64,000 nucleotides of DNA from Carallia brachiata (lineage: Eukaryota > Streptophyta > Magnoliopsida > Malpighiales > Rhizophoraceae): positions 2,019,476 to 2,083,475 of the forward strand of contig JADCRB010000162.1 in the NCBI GenBank assembly GCA_021464245.1, in the 5' to 3' direction. This document shows positions 48,574-62,401 of this stretch, in pieces. Position numbers and translations under genes: made by a program. Every line of letters starts with the position of its first letter. The stretch's first letter is position 1. Under the pieces are notes generated by a model. The model had not been told where the DNA came from, did not search any database, and saw only the letters and a program-made list of their open reading frames with translations.

Positions 48574-51411
48574 TTGGGCCAGTCTCCATTTAGTAACTTA
48601 TAACATAAAAATCCTTCTGCATAACCAACTCCTTTTAATGCAATCCCATGTTGATAGAAACTTGTAAACCATTCATTGGTCCCAAGTTTTGATTTTTAGT
48701 TATGAGGTGGAGATGAGGGAATCTCTTGTCACTTGTCCTGTCCTATCACCTAGTAGGTACCTCTCCACCTATGGGCGTACACATATCTTAAACGTGCCAG
48801 TTGTACTTCTTCTTTGTCATGCACTCATCTTAGAAATAATTCAGTTTCGACTAGCAATTAGCACTTGATAAGCATCTCCTGATTCAAAAAAAGTGCTTTG
48901 TTAAATGGTTTATCCATCTCTCCTCCTGATAATATTCCTGTTTCAACTACAAGGCGTCTTTATAGGATTTGCTATAACCTTCCAATTCTTTTTCCAGAAT
49001 CTTTTTGGGCGATGGGTGAAGTATTAATGACCATCTCCAGTTTGTCAGAGGGCAATGCAATTGATTCCAATTTTACCTCACGCCCAGTACTCCTTTTCAA
49101 CAAAGTAGCATTTTTTAGTCGATGTTCTACACAATTGGAGTGAACCTTAACCGCACCACATCCGGATCAGCTCCCATAAATTTGTCTCAAAACCTTGTCA
49201 TTTACTCTGAAAAATAGAAAAGGAAAAGAGAATTGAATGTCATACCTAACTACATTGTTGGGGCCCCCGGGGGCAGGGAGTAATGGTGCTGGACCGCTGG
49301 TGCATTCATTTTTTCAATTTAAGTTGTTGGGATCTATTCTAAATGGGTATCATAAGACAAAATACGAAAAAGGACTTCTTTCGAGTACCAATCAATCCAT
49401 TGCATGTTGTTACAAAGGAAAAAACATAAAATTAAAAATAAAAGAATTATCTTAAGTCGTATAATATAATCACTTTCTTTAAGATAAAATTTGGCGTCAC
49501 TGAATTGCAACATAAATATAATATAAACTCATTCACAGAATAAAATGAAACACACTCAATTACAAATTACAATATTGAAATCGAGTCATTGAAAAATTAT
49601 TATAATATCTAAAAATTACTCATAATATGTGTAAAAATTTTTCTATATTCTTTATATCTATGTGAATGGTCAATTCACATATTTATAAAGAGAGTAATAA
49701 GTAATTATTTGGTCAAAAAATATGTCTTTTAGATCTAACAGACACGACTGTTCAATATGTCTTTTCATTAATAAACGCATCTCTAAAACTATTAAATTAA
49801 TTAAAAAATATAATTTTTTATTTTGAAAATTTCCCGACGACATTGCATTCTAAACACTCAAAAAAAAAAAAAAAACTTCATTGCAGATAAAATTTTTTTT
49901 TTGACATAAATTAGTTAGATTTAGCTAGATCTTCTTAACCCTTGGATTGTGAGATCCGTCTTATAGGATTTCATTAATACACGTGTTTCCTGACATTGAA
50001 TTTGGTTCTTCTGGTGGACTTTTCGTTTGTTTGTCGTTGGCAATAAGTTTCTAACCAACCCAACCACCATTCACTATCGGTCTAAATTGCAAGTTATTAC
50101 AGCGACAAAGATGGGACATAACACAGCAACCATGCTAAGTTTGCCACTTTGTGTTGGCTCCGGAACCTACTTAATGGATAGTTGGATACCTGCCAATTTC
50201 TCTCATGGCTACTCCGAACAAAATCCGACCAGGTCAGAAGCACGTCAGAAGAACATTCCGATTAATGATCAGGCAACCGACAACTCCATTCTAAATTGGC
50301 CTTCTGTGGAATGATATCAAACGTCTGCGCTCAGTTTTACCCAAACTTTGAGGCACCGGAAGCTGTATTTATTCAAGTAGCTGAACAAAGCCAATTTTCT
50401 GGAACGTGGGGGCACTGGCGTTAATTGGATTGCACCTTTTGACTGGAAGCCATCAAAACAAAAACCATGTTACTGTGTTAGCCGGTCGTTAGTTAGGGTG
50501 ACACTTGCACAAGATGCGATAATAATGCAAAACTGAAATTTTGTTTTATTTCAACATTTCTTCATTTTATGCTTTTTTTTTTTAATTAAATTTATTACGG
50601 ATAATTACTTTTTATTTTTTTTTATAATCATTATGAGCATTGCTAACAATTTTTTTTTTATTTTATCTTTTTTTCTCATTTTCTTATAATACAATAAAAT
50701 AAATGAAAATTTCGTTAGAATTGAGCAAAATAAAGTAGAACATTTTACACTCATTTTTTGTAACTAGTCAAAGCTCTTTTCATTGTCAAAATATTTTGGA
50801 TTTCAATTCTGTGCAAAGTGCAAACAGGATCAATGGCAGTCACAGAGTCTACCTTTATTGAATGCAATTCAACACACTGCCACGTGCCATCAACACCCCA
50901 AGTATTCTCATTTACTGCTTTAAATAATCAGAAATATTAGATTGACAAATGAATTGGTGACTAATTGTATTCCTCGTACAATAAATATTATATTTTATGT
51001 AATTAAAATAATAAAATATGCAACAAGAACACATGACATATTTTTTGATTATGATTGCATAAAATATACCTTTAATTACAATATGGACACAATTTAGCCA
51101 CTAAATCATCTGGTCATATAACAGTTTCCTTAAATAATTAGAAGCGAGATTACTGCGATAATCCCCCTCGATGACTAAAAAACACAAGTACATTCATGCA
51201 GCAATCCCCCGCACTGGTGATGGCGGCTGCCCTTGCTACAAGTTTGTTAGTATAGGCAGCAAAACTCATTTTCCGGAGAAGTTTCCGAAGAAAAATGGTC
51301 ATATGGAAGGGACTCTTGGTTACACACTCGTTTCCAAATCATGCCCATGCCCATCCCCATCAGGGACCAGATACGCACTTCTCGTTGACGCTACACCTGG
51401 CATTGATTTCT
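48574..51411. other. ALDH upstream and intergenic region
   Basis: No gene recognised. Short open frames here (for example 48898-49143 and 51171-51518) have no family-like motifs and no splice context. Much is AT-rich. Confidence 0.5.
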
Positions 51412-52588
51412 TTAGCTCGTCACACCAACTTGAGAATAAATCAATTCATCATGATGTTCTGTGCCATCATTTTGAACCGTCTCTGTTGTGCAAGTCTCTG
51501 GCTTTACCTTTATTTTAACCGGTTTCCCAAGCTTTGATTTGTCTTCAATTCTTGCCAATTCAAGAGCCCTTTCACATACAGGAAAACCCTCGTCCCAAGA
51601 CTCCAAAATCACACCGGAGCCTATACAGGTTTTCCCCTGATAGAAGGCTGCAAACTGCCCTGCTGCAAGACCTTGGTCATCTTCGGACAAGTGGACGACA
51701 GCAACGTCTTCACCACTGTCTTGACCAGGTTCTATTGTCACACTGCAATTGTAAAACCCAGGACCATGTCTGACCTGGAGTGTTCTAAGGAAAGTGAGCT
51801 TAAGGAGAAACTGCACTTGGGAGTTAAAACTTTGGAACATCAAGCATAACTAGGGCAGTAACACCTTGTTTAAGGATGATCAGTATGATATGGAGACTCA
51901 AAAGTTTATACCTTGCACTGAAGCTGACTGCTCTCCCCTGAAGGCAACCCACTAAGCCATCTCAAGGAGCCAACACGAAACAAGCGCCTTCTTTTGTCAA
52001 AGGAGAAATAATTTCTTGACACAAATACTACATTATATTTGACATCCTTCTCAACAACATACCTGCAATATATCCAGCACATGGAAAAGCACTAAGCAAT
52101 GTGGCTCAAGAAGAAAAAAGATGCACCTAGCTGCAAAACAAGATTGGAAGAAGCGCTATAGTACACATAAAGGCTTTGACATCTTCATATGCATTAATTC
52201 ATCAAAATTTTTCATAGAAAGTACAGGTAATCATGATGTCAGACAACAGAAGAATGCTACAGTGGTATTGAAATAACTTCTGCTTGATGAATCATTCAAA
52301 AAAGTGTACCAAGGACCCCCTGGAAGACGTAGGCCCTGTCGTTGACCAATAGTATAGAACCAAAACCCCCGATGTGTACCAAGGAAATCTCCTGTCTCAG
52401 CTTCCAATATGATACCTTCCACCTCCCCTATTTGTCTCGCTACGAATTCACTGAATTTGATCTACAGCAGAAGAGAAACAATTCTAAGACAAATGCAGTC
52501 ACAAACTGCCCCCACAATGCCCACTCAACCTGAGAAAATGGTGTTTGAGTTTTTGACATTTCGGCCACTTGGGGAGGGGATTTGGGGT

Positions 52589-52619
<31 letters not shown>

Positions 52620-55218
52620 GGGTGGTCAACCTCAGAAAAGAGTGTTTGAGTTTTCGAGATTTCAGGCAAAAGAAGAGGTATAATCGGGGGCGGGGGTGGC
52701 ACTCATATATGGTCAGAGTGAAAGGTTGGAAGAGTATTAGAAAGGCAAAATTGGTTGATCAATAAACTTTCTTCTCCACCACATTATGATTAAAATACGA
52801 GAACAAGATTGAAACAAGTGCCTATTTGACATACCTTCCCGAGGAAGCATATGCCTTGTGAATCCTTTCTGTCTTTGTTAGGCAGATCAAATTTTGTAGC
52901 AAGTTTCCGAACATCATCCTGCAGACAAAACCAGCAGATGAAAATTAATTCTGTGAAGGAAAAAGCACCAAATCAGAAGGACTTTTGAGAGATTCTGAAA
53001 ATCCAGAACAAGAAATCATGCAACAAACTGGAAATGATGACACAACTCAGAGCAGTTACCAAAAGACTTCTCAGTCAAATCTCTGTTTAACGATTAACAA
53101 AATGCTAATAGCCAATTATATAAGAAACAGTTTGTTAAAAATAGCGAGCTGCTGAGAAAGGATGTTCACTCGAGCAATATCCTACATGACAGTGGATCAT
53201 CGTAGGCCCATATTCAGATTACAGATGATCTACCAGTAACATAAGGCATTATAGGTTTAAACCAACATGCTTTTCTTTTTTTAAGCATCTTAATCATAAA
53301 CACACGTCATGACTGATAAAATGTAGTTATTAGACCTTTGACCTGAAGATATTTTTGTAATTAAGTGCCTGACCAATTAAAATACATACCAACTTTCAAA
53401 CAAATTTTGCAATGCAGAAAATCTAGACTGACCAACCTTTGGCATGCAGCCAAGTGGGAAAATAAGACGTTTGAGCTGGGTCTGTGAGAGATGGGAAAGG
53501 AAATAAGTTTGATCCTTGACCTGCAAAGTTAGAATCAGACATTAGAGTAATACTTATTATTAAAGAAGTAAACAAATGCTTCAACTACCTTTAAGTCTGC
53601 ATCACTATGAACAGAATATATAAAGGCTAGGACAAAATATTTTTTCTCTCGTGTGAATAACTGAACTCATCAGAAACTTTACCACAATCTGCAACAATCA
53701 TATAAGATTATGGATCTCATTGAACCTCTCACCACGTCTCTGCCACCATTAATACTGCTCATGCAAAATAAACAGAGTGTTCTGAACACCCCTATGGCCT
53801 ATCTATTAACGAATTTACTCCTCTCAAGAAAAAAGAAAAGCTCTAAGATATTATTGCAAAGACAAAACCATGATCTTAAGGCCTATCACCTTAAATTAAC
53901 AAAGCATCACTATGACTCTAACAATCAGAGAAGTAATTAACAAAGTTCAGAAAAAGTCCATTTCAAATAGTTTACCATGTCTTTTGAGAGTTCTAAAACG
54001 GAATTTCTATCACTTTGACCTGTAGATGGATGGATGACATTGGCATAATGCCCAGAGGCAACATAATCAAATTCCATACTGCTGATGGCATCCATAAATG
54101 CACCTACATTTAAGTAAATGGTAAGCATAGAACATGAACTAATAGACCAATAGATTGCTTCTATCAAACTGAGATAACGCGTACCAAACTTGATTCTTGT
54201 ATTGCAAAGAACATCAGGGTTTGGAGTACGGCCGCTTCGATACTCCTCAATAATATAAGACACCTGAACAACAAACATAATCTCACTTACTGTATAAAAT
54301 GCCTTAATAGTTACCGCCCAAAAAGCAGGAACAAAGTGGATTGGCAAACAGGACAATATCGACTATTGTACACGAGAAAAAGCATTGGATAAGTGCAAAT
54401 TGCATAGAAACACATACCACATTTTCCCAATATTCATCGGTCAAATGCACAACCTCTAATGGCACATCAACCTGAAACTCAAAGTCAATTAATTTCAGTT
54501 AGAATTCCCCTTTCCCTCATAATAACAGTCTATAAAATCGAAACGCAAGCGCAAGCCACTGCCTGCCAAATTGCCAAGGTAGACAAGCCAAATGGAGAAA
54601 AATTCGTCCCAAAAAAAGAAGAATAAAGATTCAGGCTTACATCGCATTTGAACTAAAAAAACACTTGGGCAACCTGATCGCAAACAGCTTTAGCAAACTT
54701 CAAATCCTCTTCCCAGGGACACTCCGACCAGAAGTTCTCGAAATCTTCCTACGAAAAAGACCGAGCATTAATACTAGCTTAGCTGGTTCTACCCTCCAAT
54801 CCAAATTTCAAAACTTTGAAGGGACGAAGAAGAGCGTACGTACCTGGAACCAAATTTTGAGGTAGAAGGCAGTGCAGTGGTGGCCGGCAGCATGAAGAAG
54901 CCGGAGGGCGACGCTACTGTCGACGCCACCGCTGAGAAGGACGGCGATTCTGAGACCCCGCTTATCGGGCATACAGCAAGAAAGGTAGTAGGGATCAACA
55001 GCTGCAGAATCATTGAGTAATGGAGGCGGTTTTGGTATCGAAGAAGAGCGTTGGTGTATCGAAGATTGGGGCGGGGCCGACGGTGAGGAGGTGACGGAGG
55101 AGAGAGAGCGGGGAGGTCTGGAGAGCAAGAGCTTAGGTGGTTTTGGAGGGAAGAGGAGGGAAGGGAGCAGCGGCGGCCTGAGATTAAGCAGTGTAGCCGC
55201 CGTTCTTAGTTTCAACAT
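51412..55218 (-). CDS. TRMU: tRNA-specific 2-thiouridylase (MnmA/TRMU), organellar
   Basis: Ten exons: 55218-54844, 54748-54674, 54471-54418, 54263-54185, 54103-53976, 53520-53437, 52918-52835, 52461-52310, 52062-51912, 51774-51412. All are in phase and give 514 residues. The first ~85 residues are rich in Ser, Pro, Arg and Leu, an organellar transit peptide. Then come PP-loop SGGVDSS (96-102), [20 protein letters not shown], catalytic DVLCN (Cys188), [19 protein letters not shown] (Cys289) and [10 protein letters not shown]. The Cys pair spacing of about 100 matches bacterial MnmA (Cys102/Cys199). The enzyme makes 2-thiouridine at wobble position 34 of Lys/Glu/Gln tRNAs using ATP and persulfide sulfur. 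It is longer than bacterial MnmA because of the N-terminal and C-terminal extensions. Confidence 0.95.
52599..52622. repeat. Run of 24 G in TRMU intron
   Basis: 24 consecutive G preceded by a T run; potential G-quadruplex and a likely assembly weak spot. Confidence 0.9.
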
Positions 55219-56369
55219 TTGGTTGGTGGCCCGGAGAAGCTGCCGCTCGCTTTATGGCGTTTGCAGCTTCGCGCCGTCGCCGCCGTGCCGGCTGGCTTGC
55301 AGGTATAAGGAGAGAGAGGGAGCGAGAATGTTGAAGTGCTGGATAGAGCAAGCCCAACAATTCTTTTGTTTTTTTTAAATTAAGTACTAATAACTCTAAT
55401 TAAATACTAATAATAATTTAATATATTTTTTTATTTAAGATTTAAATTTAAATTTTAGTGTTAAAATTTATAGACTTTTTGCCTTTAAATTTATTTATTT
55501 TAATTATTAATTATTTAATTTTATTTTTAAATTTAATAATTATCATAATGAACTAAAAAGAAAGACAAACCATAAAAATGCTTTAGATTCGATCTGTAGA
55601 TCCGATAATTAACACCGCAATGAATGTTTTTTCTGGTCAAAATGTTTGGGTTCTGCACTTCTGCTGCAACCCAACCCAAAAGGTCGTCGGCGGGCCAGCC
55701 CGTTCTTAGAATACTCCTCTTCCTTCTCATCCACCGTACCTATCGGCTCCTCCTTTCGGGTAAATGGGTTTTCTTCTTTTCTTCTCTCTGTTCATTCATG
55801 GGTGAAGCCTTTCTTTTTCTTTTTATCTCTTCTCTCTGTGTTAGTTCTTTTTCAGTTAAGCTGTTAGTGCGTGTCAACTGTAAACTGTTCTTTTCTAATT
55901 TTTTTTTTGTATGTTCAATTGATTTTAGGGCCTAGGGTTTGCCCAGATCAATTGTTTGTGAATGGTGAAGGTGCGTGCAATATTTCGTCTTGGTTTGCCT
56001 TCAATGATCTTTACTGGATTAGAATCTGCTGGTTTTGCTCTTTTTTTTTTTGGGTTGCTAACTTAGGTATAAAGGAGTAAACTTTATAGGTTCGAAAGTT
56101 CCGAGGACAATAAGTTGCATTCCTGACTGTTTTACCTTTTGATTGCATCCTTTCAAGTGTTGGTTTGCTGTGAAAAAAGTGGAACTTTTGAAATTTTTTC
56201 CTTATGAAAAAAGTGAAGTTTGTGTGGAGATCTCATGATGTTCGATGATCATGGACTGGTCTGAGACTTTAGATTTGCACTTTTATCTGATTTTCGCTGA
56301 ATTGTGGCTATATATTTGTAACTTAATTTTAATCAGTTCAATGTCTGTGTCACAGAGTAAAATACAAAA
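55219..56369. other. Region between TRMU and NOG1 copy
   Basis: The right part (about 55660-56369) looks like the promoter and intron-containing 5' UTR of the NOG1 gene. It has a splice-donor-like GGTAAATGGG near 55758, a telo-box-like AGGGTTT near 55934, and CACAG acceptor-like sequence just before the ATG. If so, the copy arose by DNA duplication and is not a processed retrocopy. Confidence 0.45.
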
Positions 56370-58390
56370 ATGGTTCAGTACAATTTTGAAAAGATCACTG
56401 TGGTGCCGAACAGGAAGGACTTCATCGATATTATCCTCTCTTGGACACAAAGGCAAACACCAACAGTAGTCCACGAGGGATGTGCGTAAAGTCAAATTTA
56501 CTCAGCAGAATTTCCATGAGAAGCTCTCTACCATCATTGATGAGTTTCACTGGCTGGATGATATCCACCTTTCTATGGTGGCCTTCTTCATGTTCTTTAT
56601 AACAAAGATCATTACAAACTTGCCCTTCGACAAGGAAACACTGCCAGAAATCTCATCCGCAAGATAGCCAAGGACTATGTGAAATTGTTGAAGTATGGTG
56701 ACTCTTTGTATAGGTGCAAGTGTCTTAAGGTTGCTGCTCTTGATCAAATGTGCACTGTGATTCAGATTGGCCCTAGTTTAGGTTATACAGAGCAGATTAC
56801 ATAACATATGGCTAGGCTACCTTCAATTGACTCAAATACTCGCACAGTCCTGATTTGTGGCTATCCGAATGTTGGCAAGAGTTCTTTCATTAACAAGATC
56901 ACCAGGGCTGATGTGGATGTCCAGCCTTATGCATTCACCACCAAGTCACTCTTTGTAGGTCATACAGACAATAAGTACCTGAGGTACCATGTGACTGATA
57001 CACCAAAAAGTTTTGGACCGGCCTTTTGAAGATCAAAACATCATTGAGATGTGCAGTCTCACAGCTCTAGCACACCTGCGAGCTGCTGTGTTATTCTTCT
57101 TGGATATATCAGGGTCAAGTGGCAACAACATTGCCCAACAGGCAGCTTTATTCCACAGCATCAAGTCTCTATTTATGAACAAACCCTTGATCATTGTCGG
57201 CAACAAAACTGATTTGCAGCCATTGGAAGGGATATCTGAGGAAGACATGAAGTTGGTCATGGAAATGAAATCAGAAGCTATGAAGACTGTGATTGGTCAA
57301 GGGGGTGAACCTACAAATGATCTAGGTGTGCTTCTGACAATGAGCACTTTGACTGAGGAGGGGGTGATTGCCATAAAAAATGCAGCATGTGAGAGGTTAT
57401 TGAATCAACGTGTTGAATTGAAGATGAAATCCAAAAAAAAATAAATGACTGCTTGAATTGGTTTCATGTTGCGATGCCAAAGGCACGTGATCAGAAGGAG
57501 AGGCCACCTTGTATACCTCAGGCAGTTGTGGAAGCTAAACCAAGGAGGCAGCTGGGAGGGAGAGGGAGAAAAGGAACTCTGAGAAAGATCTTGAGAATGA
57601 GAACGGTGGTGCTGGCTTATATTCTGCTAATTTGAGAAAGAACTATATATTGACCAATGATGAATGGAAAGAAGATATACTGCCGGAACTTCTTGATGGA
57701 CATAACGTCTATGACTTCATTGATGCTGATATCTTACAGAGGCTTGAGGAGTTAGAATGAGAAGAAGGTATCCGGCAAGCAGAAGCAGAAGATGAGGATT
57801 TGAGATGGATGGCAAGGAATTGACCCCTGAAGAGCAAGAAGCTTTGGCTGAGATCAGAAAAAAGAAAAGTATACTCATTCAAGAGCACAGAATGAAGAAG
57901 AGCACATTAAAGAGTCGGCCCATAGTACCTAGAAAGTTTGATAAGGATAGGAAGTTCACTACTAAGAGAATGGGCAGACAGCTATCTGCTTTGGGTCTGG
58001 ATCCTTCTTTAGCAATTGATCGTGCCCAAAGCAGGTCCCTCTCTTGGAGGGGCCGCAAAAGGGAAAGGTCACTTGACGGGAGAGATAGTGGTGTTGATGA
58101 AGCAATGGAGATGGATGTTGATCAACCAAATAGGAAGCTGCGGATGAGATCTAGATCCCAACTGAGGTCAAGATCATGGCCTCCAAGTAAGGTTGTCCCA
58201 GGAGAGGGCTTCAAGGACTCTGCTCAAAAGATCAAGGCAATTAAACTTGGCAAGAAATCTATTAAAAAGAGGAATAAGGAGTTATGGCATGAAGAGGCAG
58301 ATAGAGTTATTCCTAACCCCAAGCCAAAGCACCTGTTCTCTGGGAAACGTTCAATTGGAAACAACCAAAGACATCGAGCACTGAAGGTAT
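56370..58390 (+). pseudogene. NOG1: NOG1 nucleolar GTP-binding protein 1 pseudogene
   Basis: Homology starts at the ATG ([20 protein letters not shown]) and runs colinearly to FSGKRSIGNNQR, near the family C-terminus. No introns are visible in the coding part. The G1 motif GYPNVGKSS and G4 NKTD survive, but there are many lesions. There is a deletion and frameshift after VVHEG (TAA at about 56488). A frameshift follows DDIH. A change and frameshift hit the DTPG switch region (DTPK, about 57000). Frame breaks fall after KMKSKK and again near 57550, and TGA stands for CGA in EELE*EEG (57758). NOG1 acts in 60S ribosome assembly; this copy cannot make it. Part of the 3' half (57805-58390) is still open. 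Confidence 0.9.
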
Positions 58391-61300
58391 TTATTGTCCT
58401 GCTCCTAACCCCAACACCCCCCCCCCCCCCCAAAAAAAAAAGGGACAAAGGTGATGCATAATTTATTTTACATCTACCGGATGCTTCCTCTTTGGCTAAG
58501 GATGTGTTGCATTATAGATTTCACATATGCGCTGTTGTTTGAGGAACCAAATTTTTAGAGAATTATACAGTTAGTCCGCAGAAAGAACTATTTTTGTTTT
58601 AGAACTTGTGTCCATTATGGATTAAACCATACACATGCTGAAATTTTATTGGAAAAATTCATTGCTGAGGCCCCTTTTTTTTCCTCATTGAACATGTTTC
58701 AGATCATTTATCTGCCACAAGCCCCTTCCTACTTAATTTCTTGATAACCTTGGGACCATCTTCTCGCAGGGTTGCTTGGCTGGCCATTGCGTGCAGAGTA
58801 CTCCTGGTCCATGGAAGCACCTCATGGTTTATCTGCATGTTTTTCTTCATTAGCGTCACGGATATGGCTGTGACATATATACATATTTCTTAGTTGAGGC
58901 AATTTTGAATGCACATTTAAATTGTAGGTTTTTTGCTAGCTTCAGAGCCTTTTTCTTTATATTCTAATATCATGAACTAGCTTTCTGTTTTTTTTTTTTT
59001 TGTGGGTGACACGCGAATTAGCTTTCTTATTATTATTTAATACAAGGTGCTGATTTGTTTATCCGAGTAAAGTTCCTATTTCTTTTCTTGCATATTCTTT
59101 GCCGTGCATTTAACTAGTGTCTCCTGTTGGCGGATGTGGTAGAAAAGAGGACGTTGGAGGATCTCTTCTAGCGGGGCAATGGGGCTGAGGAAAAACAGGC
59201 AATTGATGCATGTCATGTAAAATCGTGTAATTCTTTCTAATCAGGAGGCAGATGGTTGCCGAAAAATCAATGCTTAGACCCAAGGAAACAGGAAAAATCA
59301 AGAAGAATCGCTAAAGCACGTTCGTGGATTGACAATATGCACTTGGTTCACTATGTACATGTTGGACTGCTTAGCCTCAATTTAGCTATATAGCCTGGCT
59401 TTACAGGACATTCCAACGAGACTCCTATACTGTGAGATTTAGAATATAGTTAGATGTACGCAACCTCATGCTTTGACACAGAAATTGTTTCTGTTATTCA
59501 AACTTATGACCTTCAAATCCCTTTCCTCAGCTTCTATAGCATCTGACTTGTGCGATCGACATGTGAAATCCTCGTGTCAATTGAGTGAGAACTGTTTTTG
59601 AGATTTTAGAGTTTCCTACTTTTGTTCTGTTTGAGTTGGCATTCGAATGTGTACCTTTAAGCTAACACCTAACTCTCCACTTTGTTATTGGTTTTTAGCT
59701 CAAATTGTGTTTGTATTCAACAAGTTGCTTAATGACCATTCCTTGTCGTATGAGCATAGCGGCAGACAAAATTAAAGTTGAACTTCTCATCAGCAGATCA
59801 TCATCAGAAATCTATTTGTCATTGTTATTTTTGCATATCGCTGCGAGTTAATTGGAACAGCACTTTCTAGGTTAAGCACCACCGTGCAGTAATAAGGTCT
59901 TCCATTTTTTTTTTGGGGGGCTTTTAGCATCTTTATTTTATATATATATATATATATGAATTTTCTTTGCATCAAGCTGGTGTCCATTATTTTCTCTGAT
60001 TCAATAGAACCTTCTAAAGAGGAAAACTGTCAATGCCATTGCCATCTGATTATTGCAAAAAAGAAAGGTATTTTCTCTAACGTTATATGACAACACCTGG
60101 CTATAATCTGCACTGAAATATTAACCATCCCATAATTATTGCCTTGATGGACGAAATTACAGAGGGTACTCGTTTGTTGGGTTTAGTTACCGTCTCATGA
60201 TCTTTCTATTCGAGTCATTGCCCATAAATTATATTATAATACCTTTCTAAAATTCTTGTCTTTTTGCTTTTTCTTTCGGTTTCTATCATTTTCTAGCTTT
60301 AGCCACACATGTTGCAAATTGATCCGACAAATATTGGTGGACTGGTGGCGAGCTTTGAGCACAAGTGGTTTGATTGTTGACCAACCTAAAATATATATAT
60401 ATATATATATATGATGTGGAATCCTGGAAGGTGTAAACTTGGGTGAGTGTTGTGTTTTTTTTTTCTTTTTTGAGTGAGTAAACTTCATTTATATTTTAAT
60501 ATTACATAATTTTTTAATTTTTATTTTAAATAAATTTTATTTATTATATAACATAAAATTATAAATAAATTATTCTCACTTAAACATATTAACCAAATTA
60601 AAAATCCCTTATTTTTATTATCACTTTGCAAGTTTTGTCCTCGTCGTTTCAAATTGGCAGTGAGTAATATACTTAATAAGGATTTTACTAGCTAGTTCGC
60701 AAATCTATGGCAAATATCATCCTTTACTTTTTTTTTAGAAAAAAAAGTTTAAGTGGAGAGAAGTTACGTTGATTTAGGATCAGAAAAAATTACAATTTCT
60801 TTTAAAAAATTTATATTAAATTTACACATCACTTAAAAAAAAATTAATAAAACTTAAACTCCAAATCTTGTAAATAGACAACGAAAGTATCATCAATTAA
60901 GCCAACTTTCGTCCGTAAAATCCTCCTTTATTCATGCTTAAAGTTGGCAATAACCAATTCAAAGTTTGACGTTGGCAGAGTTGTACGAAATACTATAGAA
61001 AACAAGCTAAAAATTGTTTCAAATAAACAAGTACAGATTTCGCCTCCTGCCGACATATCCTGTCTATTCTAGTTCGCGGATAGAGAAGTTGATTTTTATC
61101 CATCTCTATCAATGCCCTGAATTTGATAATTCTGGGTACAATTCAAATTTGTTTTGGTACCCAAGAAGGGCGACCTGAGGCAGACAAAACAACACTCTAA
61201 AGTCTAAAGTAAAGTCATATTTACAAGCCAATTTTTCTCTCGAGTTGAAAAAATAGAGCTTTCCAGTGCAAAACACACTTTCGGCAAAACCCTTGTTGTT

Positions 61301-61940
61301 ACAAAGAGAACGAACAAGAAACTTGTTTCAACAGCCTAATTCTATGACCCTTCAAGTTACACCGTAGCAACTCTTCATTTACAGCAATACTCATCAGTCA
61401 AGTTGAAACTCAGTAGCCTTCAATGTTTCCCAATTGTCCTTCTTCCTTCACTGTCTATGTATTTGGCCTTCTTCAGTTGGAAAGGATAAGCTTAATAACA
61501 GAAAACTTGTCCAAAGAAAAGTTTTTGATAATTGTGCTATATTGATTTGTGATATGTTGATTTTGGCATCCACTGGCAAGTTCTGTTCAAATGTGGAAAC
61601 GAGCCCCTCCTGTGTGTTTTTTTTTTTCAAAGTTTGAACAGAGTAGATTTCCCATCTCAATAAAAGCGGGTAGCACCTTCCTCTCGCTTGAATCAGCATA
61701 ATCATGAGATTATTTGAAGTCAATATTGTATGATATGCTTTAATTGCAAAACGTTGATTTGGCTGTGTGTGAAAGAACTTCAACGTACACTCCTACAAAT
61801 CCCATGTAGGCACCTATATAACGTGTCCATAGGTACTTAATTTGATGCTAGAATCTCTTTAATCTTCCCCACTTCACTTGGTGGACTAATAGATGTTTGG
61901 CCCCATGGGGAATTCCATTGCATATATATTCACAATTGAC
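58391..61940. other. Intergenic region, no gene recognised
   Basis: AT-rich sequence with (TA)n at about 59938-59956 and 60390-60412, a 16-base C run followed by A at 58419-58440, and short random frames only. No RNA gene was recognised. Confidence 0.5.
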
Positions 61941-62393
61941 TAAAGTTGTTAGAACCAAACTGATTATTGAACTGAAAATATTAATAGATCAACATTCAAC
62001 TGGTTCAACCGGTCGAATCAGTATTTGAACCGGTATTTATTAATATATATATCTATAAAAATAATTTTAAAAAATAATACTTATATATGATTATTAAATA
62101 TTAATTTTTTTATTTTTAAAGATTAAATTGAAAGTTTTGATAAATTTAGAACTAAATTGAAAATTTTAATTAAATTTAAAACTCAAATTATAATTTAAAT
62201 AAATATTGTGATCAAATTATAATTTATTAAACTTTTATACCAGTTTGAACCGGTTGAACCAGGTCTGATTTTTCACCAGTTTTGACCGATCCGAATTAAG
62301 GGATAACAGTGATCATGAACCGGCCCGAACCTTTGGCCGGTCACTGGTTGAACCGGTCGAATCAGCCGGTCCAAGCCAGTTTTAACAACATTG
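61941..62393. mobile_element. hAT-like MITE
   Basis: Starts TAAAGTTGTTAGAACC and ends GTTTTAACAACATTG, flanked by CAATTGAC (61933-61940) and TAATTGAC (62394-62401), 7 of 8 matching. Subterminal copies of GGTTGAACCGGTCGAATCAG occur near both ends. It is non-coding and belongs to the family at 3499-3973. Confidence 0.75.
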
Positions 62394-62401
62394 TAATTGA
62401 C

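Noticed and set aside
48898..49143. 81-residue frame upstream of ALDH
   Set aside because: No motif, no splice or promoter context; composition like random DNA.
51171..51518. 115-residue plus-strand frame
   Set aside because: Partly antisense to the last TRMU exon, with no recognisable motifs.
56370..58390. Functional NOG1 gene
   Set aside because: Several independent frameshifts and stops, including loss of the switch-region DTPG motif, cannot be explained by one sequencing error.
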